Origin: Artemisia argyi
Taxonomy: Eukaryota; Streptophyta; Magnoliopsida; Asterales; Asteraceae
Direction: 5' to 3'
Assembly (NCBI GenBank): GCA_030686995.1
Contig: CM060704.1
Coordinates: 119,700,042-119,764,041, forward strand
Length of the DNA: 64,000 nt
Position 1 is the stretch's first letter; every line of letters starts with the position of its first letter. The notes under the pieces were generated by a model that saw only the letters and a list, made by a program, of their open reading frames with translations, did no database searches and was not told the DNA's origin. Shown in pieces: positions 1 to 9,831 of the stretch. The translations under genes were made by a program, and so were the position numbers.

Positions 1-41
1 TTTAAAAATGCATATAATATAAGAAGTTTGTTTGATTTTAG

Positions 42-293
42 ATTCGAACCAATAGATATTGGAAGCCTGAGAACCATCGCGAAAATATTAGGGACCATTG
101 TGTGTGTCACTGATGCTTCTGCAATGACACTCATCAAAGGCCCCAAGCTTCTAAATTCACCTTTATCAAGTTCACTATTGTTAAATTCAACCGAAAGTGA
201 CAATCTTTGGCTTGTGGGTTGTTTATATCTCTTTGCCGGCTGCTGTTGCTTGTCATTTTGGCTAATTATACAAGTTCGTAACACTACACGAAT
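42..293 (+). pseudogene. WAT1-related (MtN21/EamA) transporter exon fragment
   Basis: One exon-like stretch resembles plant WAT1-related (nodulin MtN21, EamA-fold) vacuolar or plasma-membrane transporters. It shows the family phrase around AKILGTIVCVTDASAMTLIKG, then GPKLLN, then a transmembrane segment rich in Cys and Trp ending near WLIIQV. A splice acceptor (TTTTAG) lies just before position 42. The usual continuation after LQV (the next extracellular loop and the following helices) is absent, and no further family exon is seen in the next kilobase, where transposon sequence begins. It is therefore either the last retained exon of a gene lying to the left or a decayed fragment; the donor at its right end is weak. 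Function of this copy cannot be claimed. Confidence 0.55.
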
Positions 294-363
294 TATAAAT
301 ATGTATGTAAGGAAGAAAAACATTCCACTTTATATTACATTAAAGTCTAGAAATCTGCTATAA

Positions 364-770
364 TATATTACCACAGTTACCGGTCACTAGAAATTATCCT
401 GACCACTTGTAATTATCGGCTTGGATGTGTCTTTTGGAACGTTGCAATCTGCAATGATTACATTGTTTATAGATCCATACTTGAAAGCTTGGGAACTTGG
501 CTTATAATTATTGTGCTCAAACAATATTTAAATATAAGTTTTTAAAAACAAATATGATCGTTCCATATGAAAAAAAAGGATAAAACATAACCGTAACATA
601 TATCATAACTACATTATATCAATAATTAATATGTCATATTTAAATGATATCACGAATCAATCACTAATAAAAACATGTATATGTAAAAATAAAAAAATAA
701 AAAAAAAAAAAAAAAAAAAAATCTATCAATACACGGCCAACAATTTCATACCGTACATAACAATTAATTA
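364..770. other. AT-rich intergenic stretch
   Basis: No coding sequence is seen. The stretch holds AT-rich DNA and an A-run near 690-720. Its right end leads into the Helitron-type terminus at 811-841, so part of it may be Helitron interior. Confidence 0.5.
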
Positions 771-810
771 ACTACCATCTAATATTAAGCAACAAAAAAT
801 TACAAGGCAT

Positions 811-840
811 GCCCGCCCATCGGGCGGGCTTAGAAGTCTA

Positions 841-841
<1 letters not shown>
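811..841 (+). mobile_element. Helitron 3' terminus (+ strand)
   Basis: A nearly perfect GC-rich hairpin, GCCCGCCC-AT-CGGGCGGGC at 811-829, is followed 8 nt later by CTAG at 838-841 and then T. A short 3' hairpin just upstream of a terminal CTAG (CTRR), with insertion between A and T, is the hallmark of plant Helitron 3' ends. The element would extend leftward; I could not identify its 5' TC end. Confidence 0.6.

Positions 842-912
<71 letters not shown>
842..912. repeat. (TA)n microsatellite
   Basis: A pure TA dinucleotide run of about 35 units sits between the Helitron-type end on its left and the first TIR element on its right. Confidence 0.95.
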
Positions 913-915
<3 letters not shown>

Positions 916-1276
916 TGAGATCATGAAAAAAGTCCACTTTTGTAGAAAAGTGAGAAAAGTGTACAAATCAGCCCCTCCTTTTTTTCACACCAAACTACAG
1001 GGACCTAATTGTATTTTCCTTCATTCTTTAAGGAGGTTTTGTAAATTCGCACCCTACCCCCCCCCCCCCCCACACCCCCCCCACACCCAAAAAAAAAAAA
1101 AAAAAAAATCCCGCAAAAAAAAAATTTTTTTTTTGGCAAAAAAATTTTTTTTTTTTGGACAAAAATTTTCCCGCCAAAAATTTATAACCCAGATGCACCA
1201 TTTTTTTTAGTGCATCTCAGTTATAAAAATTGGTGCATCTCAGTTTTCTACCAAAGTGGACTTTTCTCTAGAACCT

Positions 1277-1282
<6 letters not shown>
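913..1282. mobile_element. MITE-like TIR element 1 inside a TA tract (Micron-like)
   Basis: About 370 bp bounded by imperfect inverted ends. The left end reads AGGTGAGATCATGAAAAAAG then TCCACTTT; the right end read on the other strand has AGGGTAAGGTTCTAGAGAAAAG then TCCACTTT. Pure TA repeats lie on both sides. The interior holds runs of C, A and T and the phrase TGCATCTCAGTTATAAAAA twice, which links it to the element at 1326-2118. There is no coding capacity. The rice Micron family is a known example of MITEs that sit inside TA microsatellites; membership here is inference. Confidence 0.55.

Positions 1283-1325
<43 letters not shown>
1283..1325. repeat. (TA)n microsatellite
   Basis: A TA run of about 20 units separates the two TIR elements. 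It is probably part of the same original microsatellite as the runs at 842-912 and 2119-2175. Confidence 0.95.
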
Positions 1326-1328
<3 letters not shown>

Positions 1329-2117
1329 GTATGGGTTAAAATAAAAAGTGTCTTATAATAAAAATTGTAGGAAGGATTGTGAGGGCGACATATGTCACCC
1401 TTATGCCACATCATATGACACATGTCACCCCACACCCCCCCCCCTGCAAAAAATTTTTTTTCCTGCAAAAAAAAAAAAAAAAAAAATTTTTTGGGAAAAA
1501 AAATTTTATTTTCCCGCCAAAATTTTTTAGTGCATCACAGTTATAAAGTTACTGCATCACAATTATAAAAGTTACTGCATCACAGTTTTAAATTTTAGTG
1601 CATTGAGGTTATAAGTTACTGCAACATAGTTGATGCACTAAACTATTAACTATGAAGCAGTAACTTATAATAAAGATGCACCAAAACTTAAAAAAGAATC
1701 GTATTTTAATTGTGATGCAGTTACATACATATATGATGCAGAAAACTTATGATAATTCAGTTTCTTTATAACAATGATGCAGTAACTTTATAACCACGAT
1801 GCCGTAATATTAAAATCATGAATGCAGTAACCGTGATGCAGTAAAATCATAATTGTGATGCAGTAAACGTGATACAGTAACTTTATAACCGTGATGCATT
1901 AAATTTATAACAGTGATGGAGTAAAAATTTTTGGCGGGAAAAAAAATTTTTTTTTGGCCCCCAAATTTTTTATTTTTTTATTTTTTTATTTTTATTTATT
2001 TTATTTTTTTTGCGGGGTGACACGTGTCATATGATGTGGCATAGGGGTGACACATGTCACTCCCACAATCCTTCTTACATTTTTTATTATAAGGCCCTTT
2101 TTAAAATAACTCCACCC

Positions 2118-2118
<1 letters not shown>
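1326..2118. mobile_element. MITE-like TIR element 2 with long inverted repeats
   Basis: The terminal inverted repeats are about 110 bp long, 1326-1437 against 2013-2118 on the opposite strand. They share blocks such as CTTATAATAAAAA, AAGGATTGTG and ATGCCACATCATATGACAC. TA repeats flank both sides. The interior, 1530-1930, is a degenerate tandem array of about 20-bp units built on TGATGCAGTAACTTTATAAC, with runs of T, A and GGCGGGAAAA at both shoulders. No protein is encoded. Long TIRs would suit a Mutator-like or Micron-like origin; no target duplication can be told apart from the TA tract. Confidence 0.6.

Positions 2119-2175
<57 letters not shown>
2119..2175. repeat. (TA)n microsatellite
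   Basis: A TA run lies between TIR element 2 and a minus-strand Helitron-type terminus. Confidence 0.95.
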
Positions 2176-2176
<1 letters not shown>

Positions 2177-2212
2177 TAGCAGGGTCCCCGCGCGTTGCAG
2201 CGGCGGGTACCC
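2176..2212 (-). mobile_element. Helitron 3' terminus (- strand)
   Basis: Read on the minus strand, a hairpin of the form CCCGCCGCTGCAACGCGCGGG is followed 7 nt later by CTAG at 2176-2179 and then T. This faces the plus-strand terminus at 841 across the TA region. The element would extend rightward; its 5' end was not identified. Confidence 0.5.
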
Positions 2213-2309
2213 TGTGATTAAAGTTTGGACGCCAACAAAATAACAATGGCGAACTCATTAACCGGTGAAAAACATGATCCCAATCCGACCCAATTCACCC
2301 ATTTTTACC

Positions 2310-2440
2310 GATTCTGACGAACCAATTGCGACTTCGGGTTCTGGTTGAACTCGTTGGTCCGGTCCGGTAGAGCCCGTTGGTCTGGTTAGGTTGAACCACT
2401 TGGTCCGGTCCGGTTGAACCCGTTAGTCCGACCCGGTTTT
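2310..2440. repeat. Degenerate GC-rich minisatellite
   Basis: Imperfect repeats of about 25-30 bp are built on TTGGTCCGGTCCGGTTGAAC then CCG. The stretch is GC-rich against AT-rich surroundings. It is probably Helitron or other transposon interior, because it follows the terminus at 2176. Confidence 0.6.
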
Positions 2441-2519
2441 CAAAATCATATGTACCATCAATGTAAATTGTATAAAGCTCTGTGTGTTTTATTTGTTTGT
2501 ACAATGTGTATTATAACAT

Positions 2520-2900
2520 GTATTTTTTATTATAGGGGTGCTTTAAAAATAATATTAATTAGTGTTTAATGTTTTATTCTTAATTTTAAGTTTTTTATAT
2601 GTGTGTTTAATTGATTTGTACCAAGTGCTTTATATGTTGTATGTTTTAACTTTAAGACTTTTGATTATTAATGTGTTTAATGTTAAGAAATTAAGTTAAT
2701 TAAGAGATATTTAATGTTTCAAAATTGTGTTTAATTTACTTGTACATATTGCTTTGTTAGTTGTATTACTTCATTTTAAGATATTTAATGCCTTTAGTGT
2801 GTTTAAATTACCATTTTAAGTTTAATGCCATTAGTGTGTTTAAATTACTTGTACATGTAGCTTTGATGATTATAATACTTAATTTTAAGTATTCTAATAT
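2520..2900. repeat. Degenerate tandem repeat, AT-rich
   Basis: Phrases such as GTGTTTAATTNACTTGTACAT, GCTTTGTTAG and CTTAATTTTAAG recur several times with a period of roughly 100 bp. No gene is seen. Confidence 0.45.
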
Positions 2901-3078
2901 TAAAGGGAGGTGATTTGCACACTCTTCTTTTTTATTTGCACACTCACGGTACAAGTAATCAAAGCATGCTGTCAATATGGTACAACTGCCTGATGCGTTA
3001 ATTGGAGTGTCCCAATCAAAAATCAATGTGTGCCAATCAATTCCCAATATTAAAAAGTCTTCCTCCATTATAATATAG

Positions 3079-3190
<112 letters not shown>

Positions 3191-3552
3191 AGGGGCATTT
3201 GATAAATTTATAAATTTATTAAAAACATGAAAACTGATAAGTTAACTTAAGTCTATATATATAATTTATTTAAAATTTAACAATTAAAGTTTGATTAATT
3301 ACCTCTTCTTTTTTGAGTTTTTGTTTTCGCAAATTTGATAACTTAAGTCTATATATATAATTCATGAAATAACTTAACGTCACGTCAGCGCCACATTATC
3401 TCAACACCAAATAACATAACACCAAAAAACATCAGAAAATCATAACACCAAATAACACCACTTTCAGGAGCCTACCTTTTTTTAAAATAACAATTTGCAA
3501 ATTATACCCAAAACAATTTCATTCATTAAACATTCAAACACTATATTATTAA

Positions 3553-3688
3553 AATTTGAATTTTAAATATATCCCGCTCCTATTTGAATTTGGATTTTAA
3601 ATATATCTCGCTCCTATTTGAATTTGAATTTTAAATATATCCCGCTCCTATTTGAATTTGAATTTCAAATATATCCCGCTCCTATTGT
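3553..3688. repeat. Four tandem copies of a ~36-bp unit
   Basis: Four adjacent near-identical units contain TAAATATATCCCGCTCCTAT then TTGAATTTG. They lie just upstream of the transposon ORF1 remnant that starts at 3750, so they may be part of its promoter region. Confidence 0.8.
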
Positions 3689-4070
3689 TTCAAACGGCTA
3701 TAAATAACATACCAATTTACAAAAAAATTTCAAACTTCAAACATTTGAAATGAATAATCGTTGGTCAGTAGAAGAAAAAATCTTGCTAGCTCAAGTTTGG
3801 TATGCAGTTCATTAGGATGCTGTCAACCACAATGCAAACTCTTTTTGGAACTGGGTTGTAGCCGTGTTCAACAATCTTTCTGACGGTGTCATTCGAAACA
3901 ACGATATGGTCATGAGTAAATGGAGCAGACTCAACTGTGATTGTGTTGTATTCAATGGTATTTACAAACAGTTGCCGCTAACAACCTGGGACGATCACAC
4001 TGTTTGTCTCATGAATGCAATGAGATTTTTTTAAAGAACGCTATGGTGGGAAAAGCTTCGAATATGTTCA

Positions 4071-4369
4071 TGTAGGACCGATAATACTAGTGATTTATGT
4101 GGTTCGGGGGGTCGGGGAAGCTCAAAGTAAAGGAAAGACATGGTATTTATTAATAAGAATGAAAGGGAAAGATGTGTGTGTTTTCTAGATAGAGAAAGGG
4201 AGAAACACACACACCTTAATGATACAAATGAGACATCCACCCTTCCTAGTTGCAACTAGGAAGGTATTTATACAAGAATACAAACTAACTTAGCTCTAAT
4301 GACTAAACTAGTCCTTGTACATAGAAGCTATTGCAATTCCCGAATATAACAAAACTTTAAAGGCTAACA
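4071..4369 (-). repeat. 3' LTR (left copy) of the non-autonomous LTR element
   Basis: Starts TGTAGGACCG and ends GGCTAACA. A CT/GT-rich block sits near 4170-4215. It is nearly identical to 7406-7703. Confidence 0.88.
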
Positions 4370-6762
4370 ATCTATCCCCAAAGTGATGTTATACGGGAAT
4401 TGCTTACAACGTTCCCTACAAGTAAAATTAAATACAAAACATAAGTGCAGCAGCTCCGAGAGTGATCTTCAAACTTCATTGCTTCATTCAGCTTCCTGAA
4501 TCTTCTCAGCTGCCATCTCTATACTTGCAGAAGAACAATGTGAGCAAATCTAATTAGGGATTAAGTATGACTTTTCACTCTCCCCTAATTAGTGCTCTCC
4601 CCCAAACTGACAACCTTTCTGATGAATGCCCTGAATCTGAAGAAGTCTTTTGATAATTAAATGCAAACCGTCTTTGGTCTTCTAACACGCAACGAAAGAT
4701 GTAGAACAGACTGTAGACTCGACCTTCTTCAAGATTGTCCATTCGGGAGAAACAAAATATCAACATCTTCATCTAACCAAATGCATTCCAGTTATCTTAC
4801 ATATGAAAAATCAGCCCATAACGTACACATGAAACGATAACACCAAAGTAACAAGTTGAAACATTGATCATCTTGAATTTGTTGCCTGAAATTGGTGAAG
4901 GTGAATAAGGTAGAAGTACGTAGAAATAGTTGAGAGGATAAGGATATAGAATCAACCAATCTCTGACAAAAATCATTTCATAAATCATTAAACCCGATCA
5001 CGTGAACTTGTTGTGTGTCCTCGATGTACACATTTATCTCCCCTGATGGTTACGATTTATCGGAATCAGCATAATAATGTGTACGTGAATCATTAACTGG
5101 AAGCACTCTATCATAAATCATATCAGCTCATGAGAAGATGTAGATAAACCCAATCTACTAATAATACCATTTGAAATTGTCTAACTCTTTACCAATGCCC
5201 TGTATCAAACAACGGCTCTTTGTAGTAACCACATATGAAGATAACCCGATATGATGAACTTGAGAATGAAGTAAAATCCCCCAGACTTGTGACTTAAGCT
5301 TGTACTATCCTTGTGACTAAGAACGGTGTACCTTATACCCTCAACAAAAGTATTAGTACAAAACCTCTTGACATATCCTCAACTACGTGAGACACTGAGC
5401 ACTACAACATAACTCCTTAAAGTGATAGCTACTTTGTGGGTATAAAGAGAAAGAATCACAAAAGTAACTAGATATCCAAGTCTTCATCACAATCAATATA
5501 TGCCCAAACAAGTCATCTTCGCGGGAGGGAAGAAAGAAAAAAGACGAAATAAGTGCACGTGCCCGTAAAACGTTACTTCAAACCCAAATAAATAATAACG
5601 AATTATCCTCGTAGTCACATTTGATATTCATTGAAAACTTTAGCCGTCAAATATGTATCCCCGTGAAATTGTATAATTCCAAAATACCTCATATAATACC
5701 AATAATTATCAAAATTAGAATTAACATGTAAAAGATAACACATTGGTATTTAGTCGTTTGTAACATAGCAGCCCATTCGAATCATCAATCAAAAGTATAG
5801 ACCGGATTGAAAGTCCAAGATAAGCACTATAGCCCAACACAATTCGTGATAAAACTTTTCAGCCCAATATGTTATACTCGATCCAAATCCAATCATACAT
5901 TACACGTTTATAGATAGGTCAAATGTGATGCATTTCACTTCAAACCCTAAACACATATCTGTAAAAAAAAAAACATGCGCCCCCATCCCTATTTTCTCTC
6001 CACCAAACAGATCAAAGAATTAACGAATCAAAAAAATCTCATCTCATCTTCATAGTATCTCAACCAAATCAAACTAATCTCATCTGCTATCCGATCATCA
6101 CCACACACCTGAATCAAACCCGTATAGTTGTTTCAATAAACTGATCATAAACACCACCCTTGAATACACAGGCTCGATTCATTGTCTCATGAAGATGCAA
6201 GATTTTTAGCTTCAAGATCATGAAACCTGGTCTCGGGTAGGTGTTTATTTTTGTATGTTTCATTTTTTGGTCTTGGTCATGTGGAACGAAACAAGAAAAC
6301 GATTTTAACATGTTTGTTATAAATCTTTTCTTTATTTTCGGAAATTGAAGCTTAGTCTTCGGATAAAATAGATTGATGATGATTTTCATTTTGTGGTTAA
6401 TACCTTGGATGGTTTGATGTTACTTTGAATCCCACGAATTGATTAGCTGAGATCTTGTAATTTTTCTTTTTTCAATCTGAGCCTTTGCGTTTGATGAGTG
6501 TTGGGGAGTGAGGTGAGGATATGATGGTTGTGTCTAGATTTAGGATTTGGTTTTGTTCCATTATCGTGTATGGACTGGTTATGATAGTGGAATGGTTGTG
6601 GTCTTGCTCGTTCCTTTTCTTTTCAGTTTAATCATTGAATAACTTAGGACTGATGATGGTTTCTAAGCTGAGATTACTTGAGTCTTGGTATTTTTGGTTT
6701 GTAGTCAATGTCATGGTCACCTCTTCATCTTACACTTCTTTCTTTCTTTTTGGACACTTAAC

Positions 6763-7012
6763 GCAGAAAAATTTACGCAAAAACTTTTACGTAACCAGAT
6801 CTTACGTGTAAACTTGGTGTTGACTTTTGCGTAATGAACCTTTTGCGTAAGCTAGGTCTTTTGCGTAAAACCCATCTTTTGTGTACGTATTACGCGTAAG
6901 ATGAGGGTTTTTCGCCTAAGATATACCTTACGCACTACTTTCCAAGTAGCGCGTAAACAGAGATGAAGTTGTGCGTAAGAAGAGGGTTTTGTGCATAACT
7001 TAACGCGTAACA
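6763..7012. repeat. Dense GCGTAA/TTACGC motif array in the element leader
   Basis: Some ten exact GCGTAA or TTACGC hexamers, plus near variants such as TACGTAA and TACGTGTAA, occur within 250 bp. One pair overlaps as TTACGCGTAA. The array lies in the leader of the non-autonomous LTR element, about 400 bp downstream of its primer-binding site in element orientation. The spacing is irregular, so this is a motif cluster rather than a tandem repeat. Confidence 0.75.
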
Positions 7013-7405
7013 TGAGTTTTTTTGACCATTTGACCAATATCCGGCGTCCTTTTCCTACCAGATTCCGGCCAAAAATTCCGAGCACGATTTCAGACCAATA
7101 TTTAGACCACGTTTTTTTACCATTATTGACCACTTTTCACGGATGGTACAAAAAGTCATAAAGATGATGTACATAAAGCTGATATCTTGGACTAAGAAAA
7201 AGCACAAGAAACAGTTCTCAAAAACTTTATGAGAAACCAATAGACTTTTTGACCATATATTGGGATACACAGTATGTTTAAAATTGTTACCAAAAGATAG
7301 TAGAAAAAAATTCTAGATTCATAAAATAACGGGTAAAACAGCTTAAACAAATAGTACGAACCAAAAAAAATCATCAAAACAACACAACGAGGCTCTGATG
7401 CCAAT

Positions 7406-7703
7406 TGTAAAACCGATAATACTAGTGATTTATGTGGTTCGGGGGGTCGGGGAAGCTCAAAGTAAAGGAAAGACATGGAATTTATTAATAAGAATGAAAG
7501 GGAAAGATGTGTGTGTTTTCTAGAGAGAGAAAGGGAGAAACACACACACCTTAATGATACAAATGAGACATCCACCCTTCCTAATTGCAACTAAGAAGGT
7601 ATTTATACAAGAATACAAACTATTTAGCTCTAATGACTAAACTAGTCCTTGTACATAGAAGCTATTGCAATTCCCGAATGTAACAAAACTTTAAAGGCTA
7701 ACA
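7406..7703 (-). repeat. 5' LTR (right copy) of the non-autonomous LTR element
   Basis: Starts TGTAAAACCG and ends GGCTAACA. It adjoins the tRNA-Met-type primer-binding site on its left and the GTTCA duplication on its right. Confidence 0.88.
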
Positions 7704-7947
7704 GTTCACGTGTGGGAGGTTTTGAGAAACCACCCCAGATGGGCCGAACAAAATACTTATCTGTTATCGTATCGTATCTGTTATTTGTGTTGTATGTCTT
7801 GTTTTCGTATCGTATCTATTATTTATGTTGTATGTCTTGTTTTCGTATTGTATTGTAATTTTTTTTAAGGAACTGAATTTATTTAAAAGAAACATACTTA
7901 ACAGAAATACGTAAACATTACATACTTAACAGAAACATACTTAAACT

Positions 7948-8555
7948 TCAATTATAAGCTGGGTGATCCCAGGTCTGCGAGTTGTCGGAGCGGTAACCGT
8001 CGTCGTAAGGATCATAGCTCGCAAACTGCTCTGCTTCTAACTGAGCTTCCAACCTGCTCAGCTCCCGCTCCTTGTCAAAGTTCCAACCACCATCATCAGC
8101 TGCCACATTTTCATCAAAGCTTAGCTGAAAGTGATCCAGATGAGTCAGATGTTGTTGTCGCTCAACAACTCTTGGTGCAGATGAACTTGTGCACCTTGCA
8201 CAAGTTGTTGTTGTTGTTCAACTATAGCAGATTCCACATTTTCTTGAAAACTCCAACGGATCTTGTTGGAGATTTGGACCTGTATCTGGTTGACACAAAC
8301 CCACAACGAATCTACAACAACAGCGTCTTTACGATATTCATCGTACAAGAACGTGTCGATCACATATTTCCTATCATCTGAGATCTCTGTGCACGCTGCG
8401 TAGCGTTCTCTAAGTCATCGTTTCAGTTGTTTCGCAAGGTCAAACTTCTTGATGACTTCCACAATAGCATTTTGGCGATCCGCGTTGCCTTTCTCGGTTT
8501 CTTTTTTGATAAATCGTTGCAGTTGTTCGACGGTATGTGGGAGTTTACAAGCCAT
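7948..8555 (-). pseudogene. Uncharacterised transposon-associated ORF, broken
   Basis: The minus-strand frame from the ATG at 8555 begins MACKLPHTVEQLQRFIKKET and runs to about residue 46, where a TGA interrupts it. It resumes in the same frame (YAACTEISDDRKYVIDTFLY) up to 8145, then a frameshift leads to an acidic C-terminal part rich in Glu, Asp and Gln (ELSRLEAQLEAEQF) that ends at 7948. A Gln-rich patch lies in the middle. I recognise no domain. It lies convergent to the SANT-type ORF1 inside the same Harbinger-like element, so it is probably transposon cargo or an element gene. A GT microsatellite lies upstream. Confidence 0.45.
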
Positions 8556-8682
8556 TTTGTGTGTGTGTGTGTATGTGTGTGTGAATAACATAATTATATT
8601 AGTGGTATTTATAAGGGTTTAAAAAAAATTATTTTGAAAAATATAACCGTTTGAATACAAACGGTAACTTACAAAATTTGTG

Positions 8683-8713
<31 letters not shown>

Positions 8714-8983
8714 GTTTGAATCAAACGACTACTTTTGGGAGTGTTTTCTATTTTTATTTTATTTTATTAATGTTGAATGTGGCGCTGCACCGCAAGTTGC
8801 TCCACCGACTCACGTTAAAACGCATGGCCAACGCTGCAACCCAGGAAATCATGATAACTTGCGTTACCACGTTGAAACATAGCCACATAAGCATAACGTC
8901 GGTTAGGCGTTATTATTCCTCATGCTCTTACCTTGCAAAAGTGAGCTCTCCCGTTGGCCGAATTTAGAACTCCTCAAAGATTT

Positions 8984-8987
<4 letters not shown>

Positions 8988-9038
<51 letters not shown>

Positions 9039-9080
9039 GAGGATTCTTTTACCCGCGCTCTGTTGTAGGGCGCGGGATTT
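8988..9080. repeat. Long poly-T run plus GC hairpin
   Basis: A T-run of nearly 50 nt is followed by a hairpin, CCCGCGC...GCGCGGG at about 9052-9077. The hairpin resembles transposon ends, but no CTAG or TIR partner was found. Confidence 0.5.
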
Positions 9081-9488
9081 TACGTGAAATTTTTTATGTC
9101 ATTCTAATATCTCATTTAAATTGGTTTTAGTTTTTACTTATAAAGTATTTTAAGCATATACAAATGAATTGTAACTAATAAACTAATAATTTTAAATTGT
9201 TGAGCAAATACATTATAAGTTACTTAAAAATAAATTGCTAATGTAGTCATACTTAAACCAACTAACTACAAATCATACAAAGTTAAAAGTTTTTAAATAA
9301 AACTTAAAAACATGAGAAAAATATATTGTTAAAGCTTGAATTTAGGGATGATTTGCGTAAAATGAGATGACTGACATGCACCATTTATGTAACTTTTCAT
9401 TGAGGATGACTTTCATAAATTCAGGTAAAAACAGGGACTATATATGTAACTTTTAATTACATAAATAATCCCTAAATTTAACTTAAGG

Positions 9489-9540
<52 letters not shown>

Positions 9541-9826
9541 TAACAATTAAACCACATGAACATCTTTTGCATTTCTTTGAGGATCTTTTGTGCAATCTTA
9601 TGTGAACGACAAGGACATTTTTTGCATTTTTTCTTTCATACTTTACTGTTGATTGAAGAGTAAAACTCTTTTGACTTTTGTTTACATTAAAAATGAAAAA
9701 ATATAATAACTTCGTATTATATTTTCAAACTTTGCATTTTTTCTTTTAAATTTATACGTCAAGCATAAAATTTGTGGCACAAAAAGATTGATAGCCCTGG
9801 CGGCTGCCCACTTCACCCATCATCTA
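9080..9826. other. AT-rich intergenic stretch with (ATT)n
   Basis: No gene is seen. A clean (ATT)n microsatellite occupies 9491-9540. The rest is unremarkable AT-rich DNA. Confidence 0.6.
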
Positions 9827-9831
9827 GAATG

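Larger units (their letters stand above)
4071..7703 (-). mobile_element. Non-autonomous LTR retrotransposon with two LTRs and TSD
   Basis: A complete LTR element of 3633 bp. The LTRs are 4071-4369 and 7406-7703 (about 298 bp), both TGTA...AACA, and differ at only some 8-9 positions by eye. The 5-bp target duplication GTTCA lies at 4066-4070 and 7704-7708. The element is on the minus strand: a primer-binding site of initiator tRNA-Met type (TTGGCATCAGAGCC read on the minus strand, 7391-7404) abuts the right LTR, and a purine-rich tract (TTTGGGGATAGAT on the minus strand) abuts the left LTR. The 3.0-kb interior has no gag or pol, so movement must have used proteins from another element (LARD/TRIM-like). 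The sequence at 16561-16600 shows the uninterrupted target. Confidence 0.88.
3750..7790 (+). pseudogene. Transposon ORF1 (SANT/Myb-like), interrupted and decayed
   Basis: Translation from 3750 gives a SANT/Myb-like N-terminus (MNNRWSVEEKILLAQVWYAV) and, further on, phrases such as SFWNWV, NNDMVMSKWSRL and FNGIYKQL. These are typical of the plant proteins often annotated as glutathione S-transferase T3-like or NAM-associated, which derive from PIF/Harbinger ORF1. TAG and TAA stops interrupt the frame. The 3.6-kb LTR element at 4071-7703 splits it. Sequence at 4045-4070 plus 7704-7760 restores a C-terminal motif of the type KSFEYVHVWEVL, RNHPRW. The ORF1 protein normally helps the transposase bind DNA; this copy is dead. 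Confidence 0.6.
3330..8927. mobile_element. Decayed PIF/Harbinger-like element (outer), split by an LTR element
   Basis: The two halves, about 3330-4070 and 7704-8927, match one frame-decayed Harbinger-type ORF1 across the insertion at 4071-7703. Sub-terminal sequence near 3383 (CACGTCAGCGCCAC) also occurs at 16376 in a second element that has clear TIRs and a TTA duplication. A candidate right end is GAGCATGAGGAATAATAACG read on the minus strand (8908-8927), followed by TTA. I did not find the matching left TIR, so the left border is approximate. DDE transposase coding is missing, so the element is non-autonomous. Confidence 0.5.

Noticed and set aside
2001..2258. Open frames through the TA repeats (both strands)
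   Set aside because: Tyr/Ile runs are translations of TA repeats, not protein.
3553..3688. Possible CRISPR-like array
   Set aside because: The 36-bp units are directly adjacent without spacers, and this is plant nuclear DNA; it is a tandem repeat.
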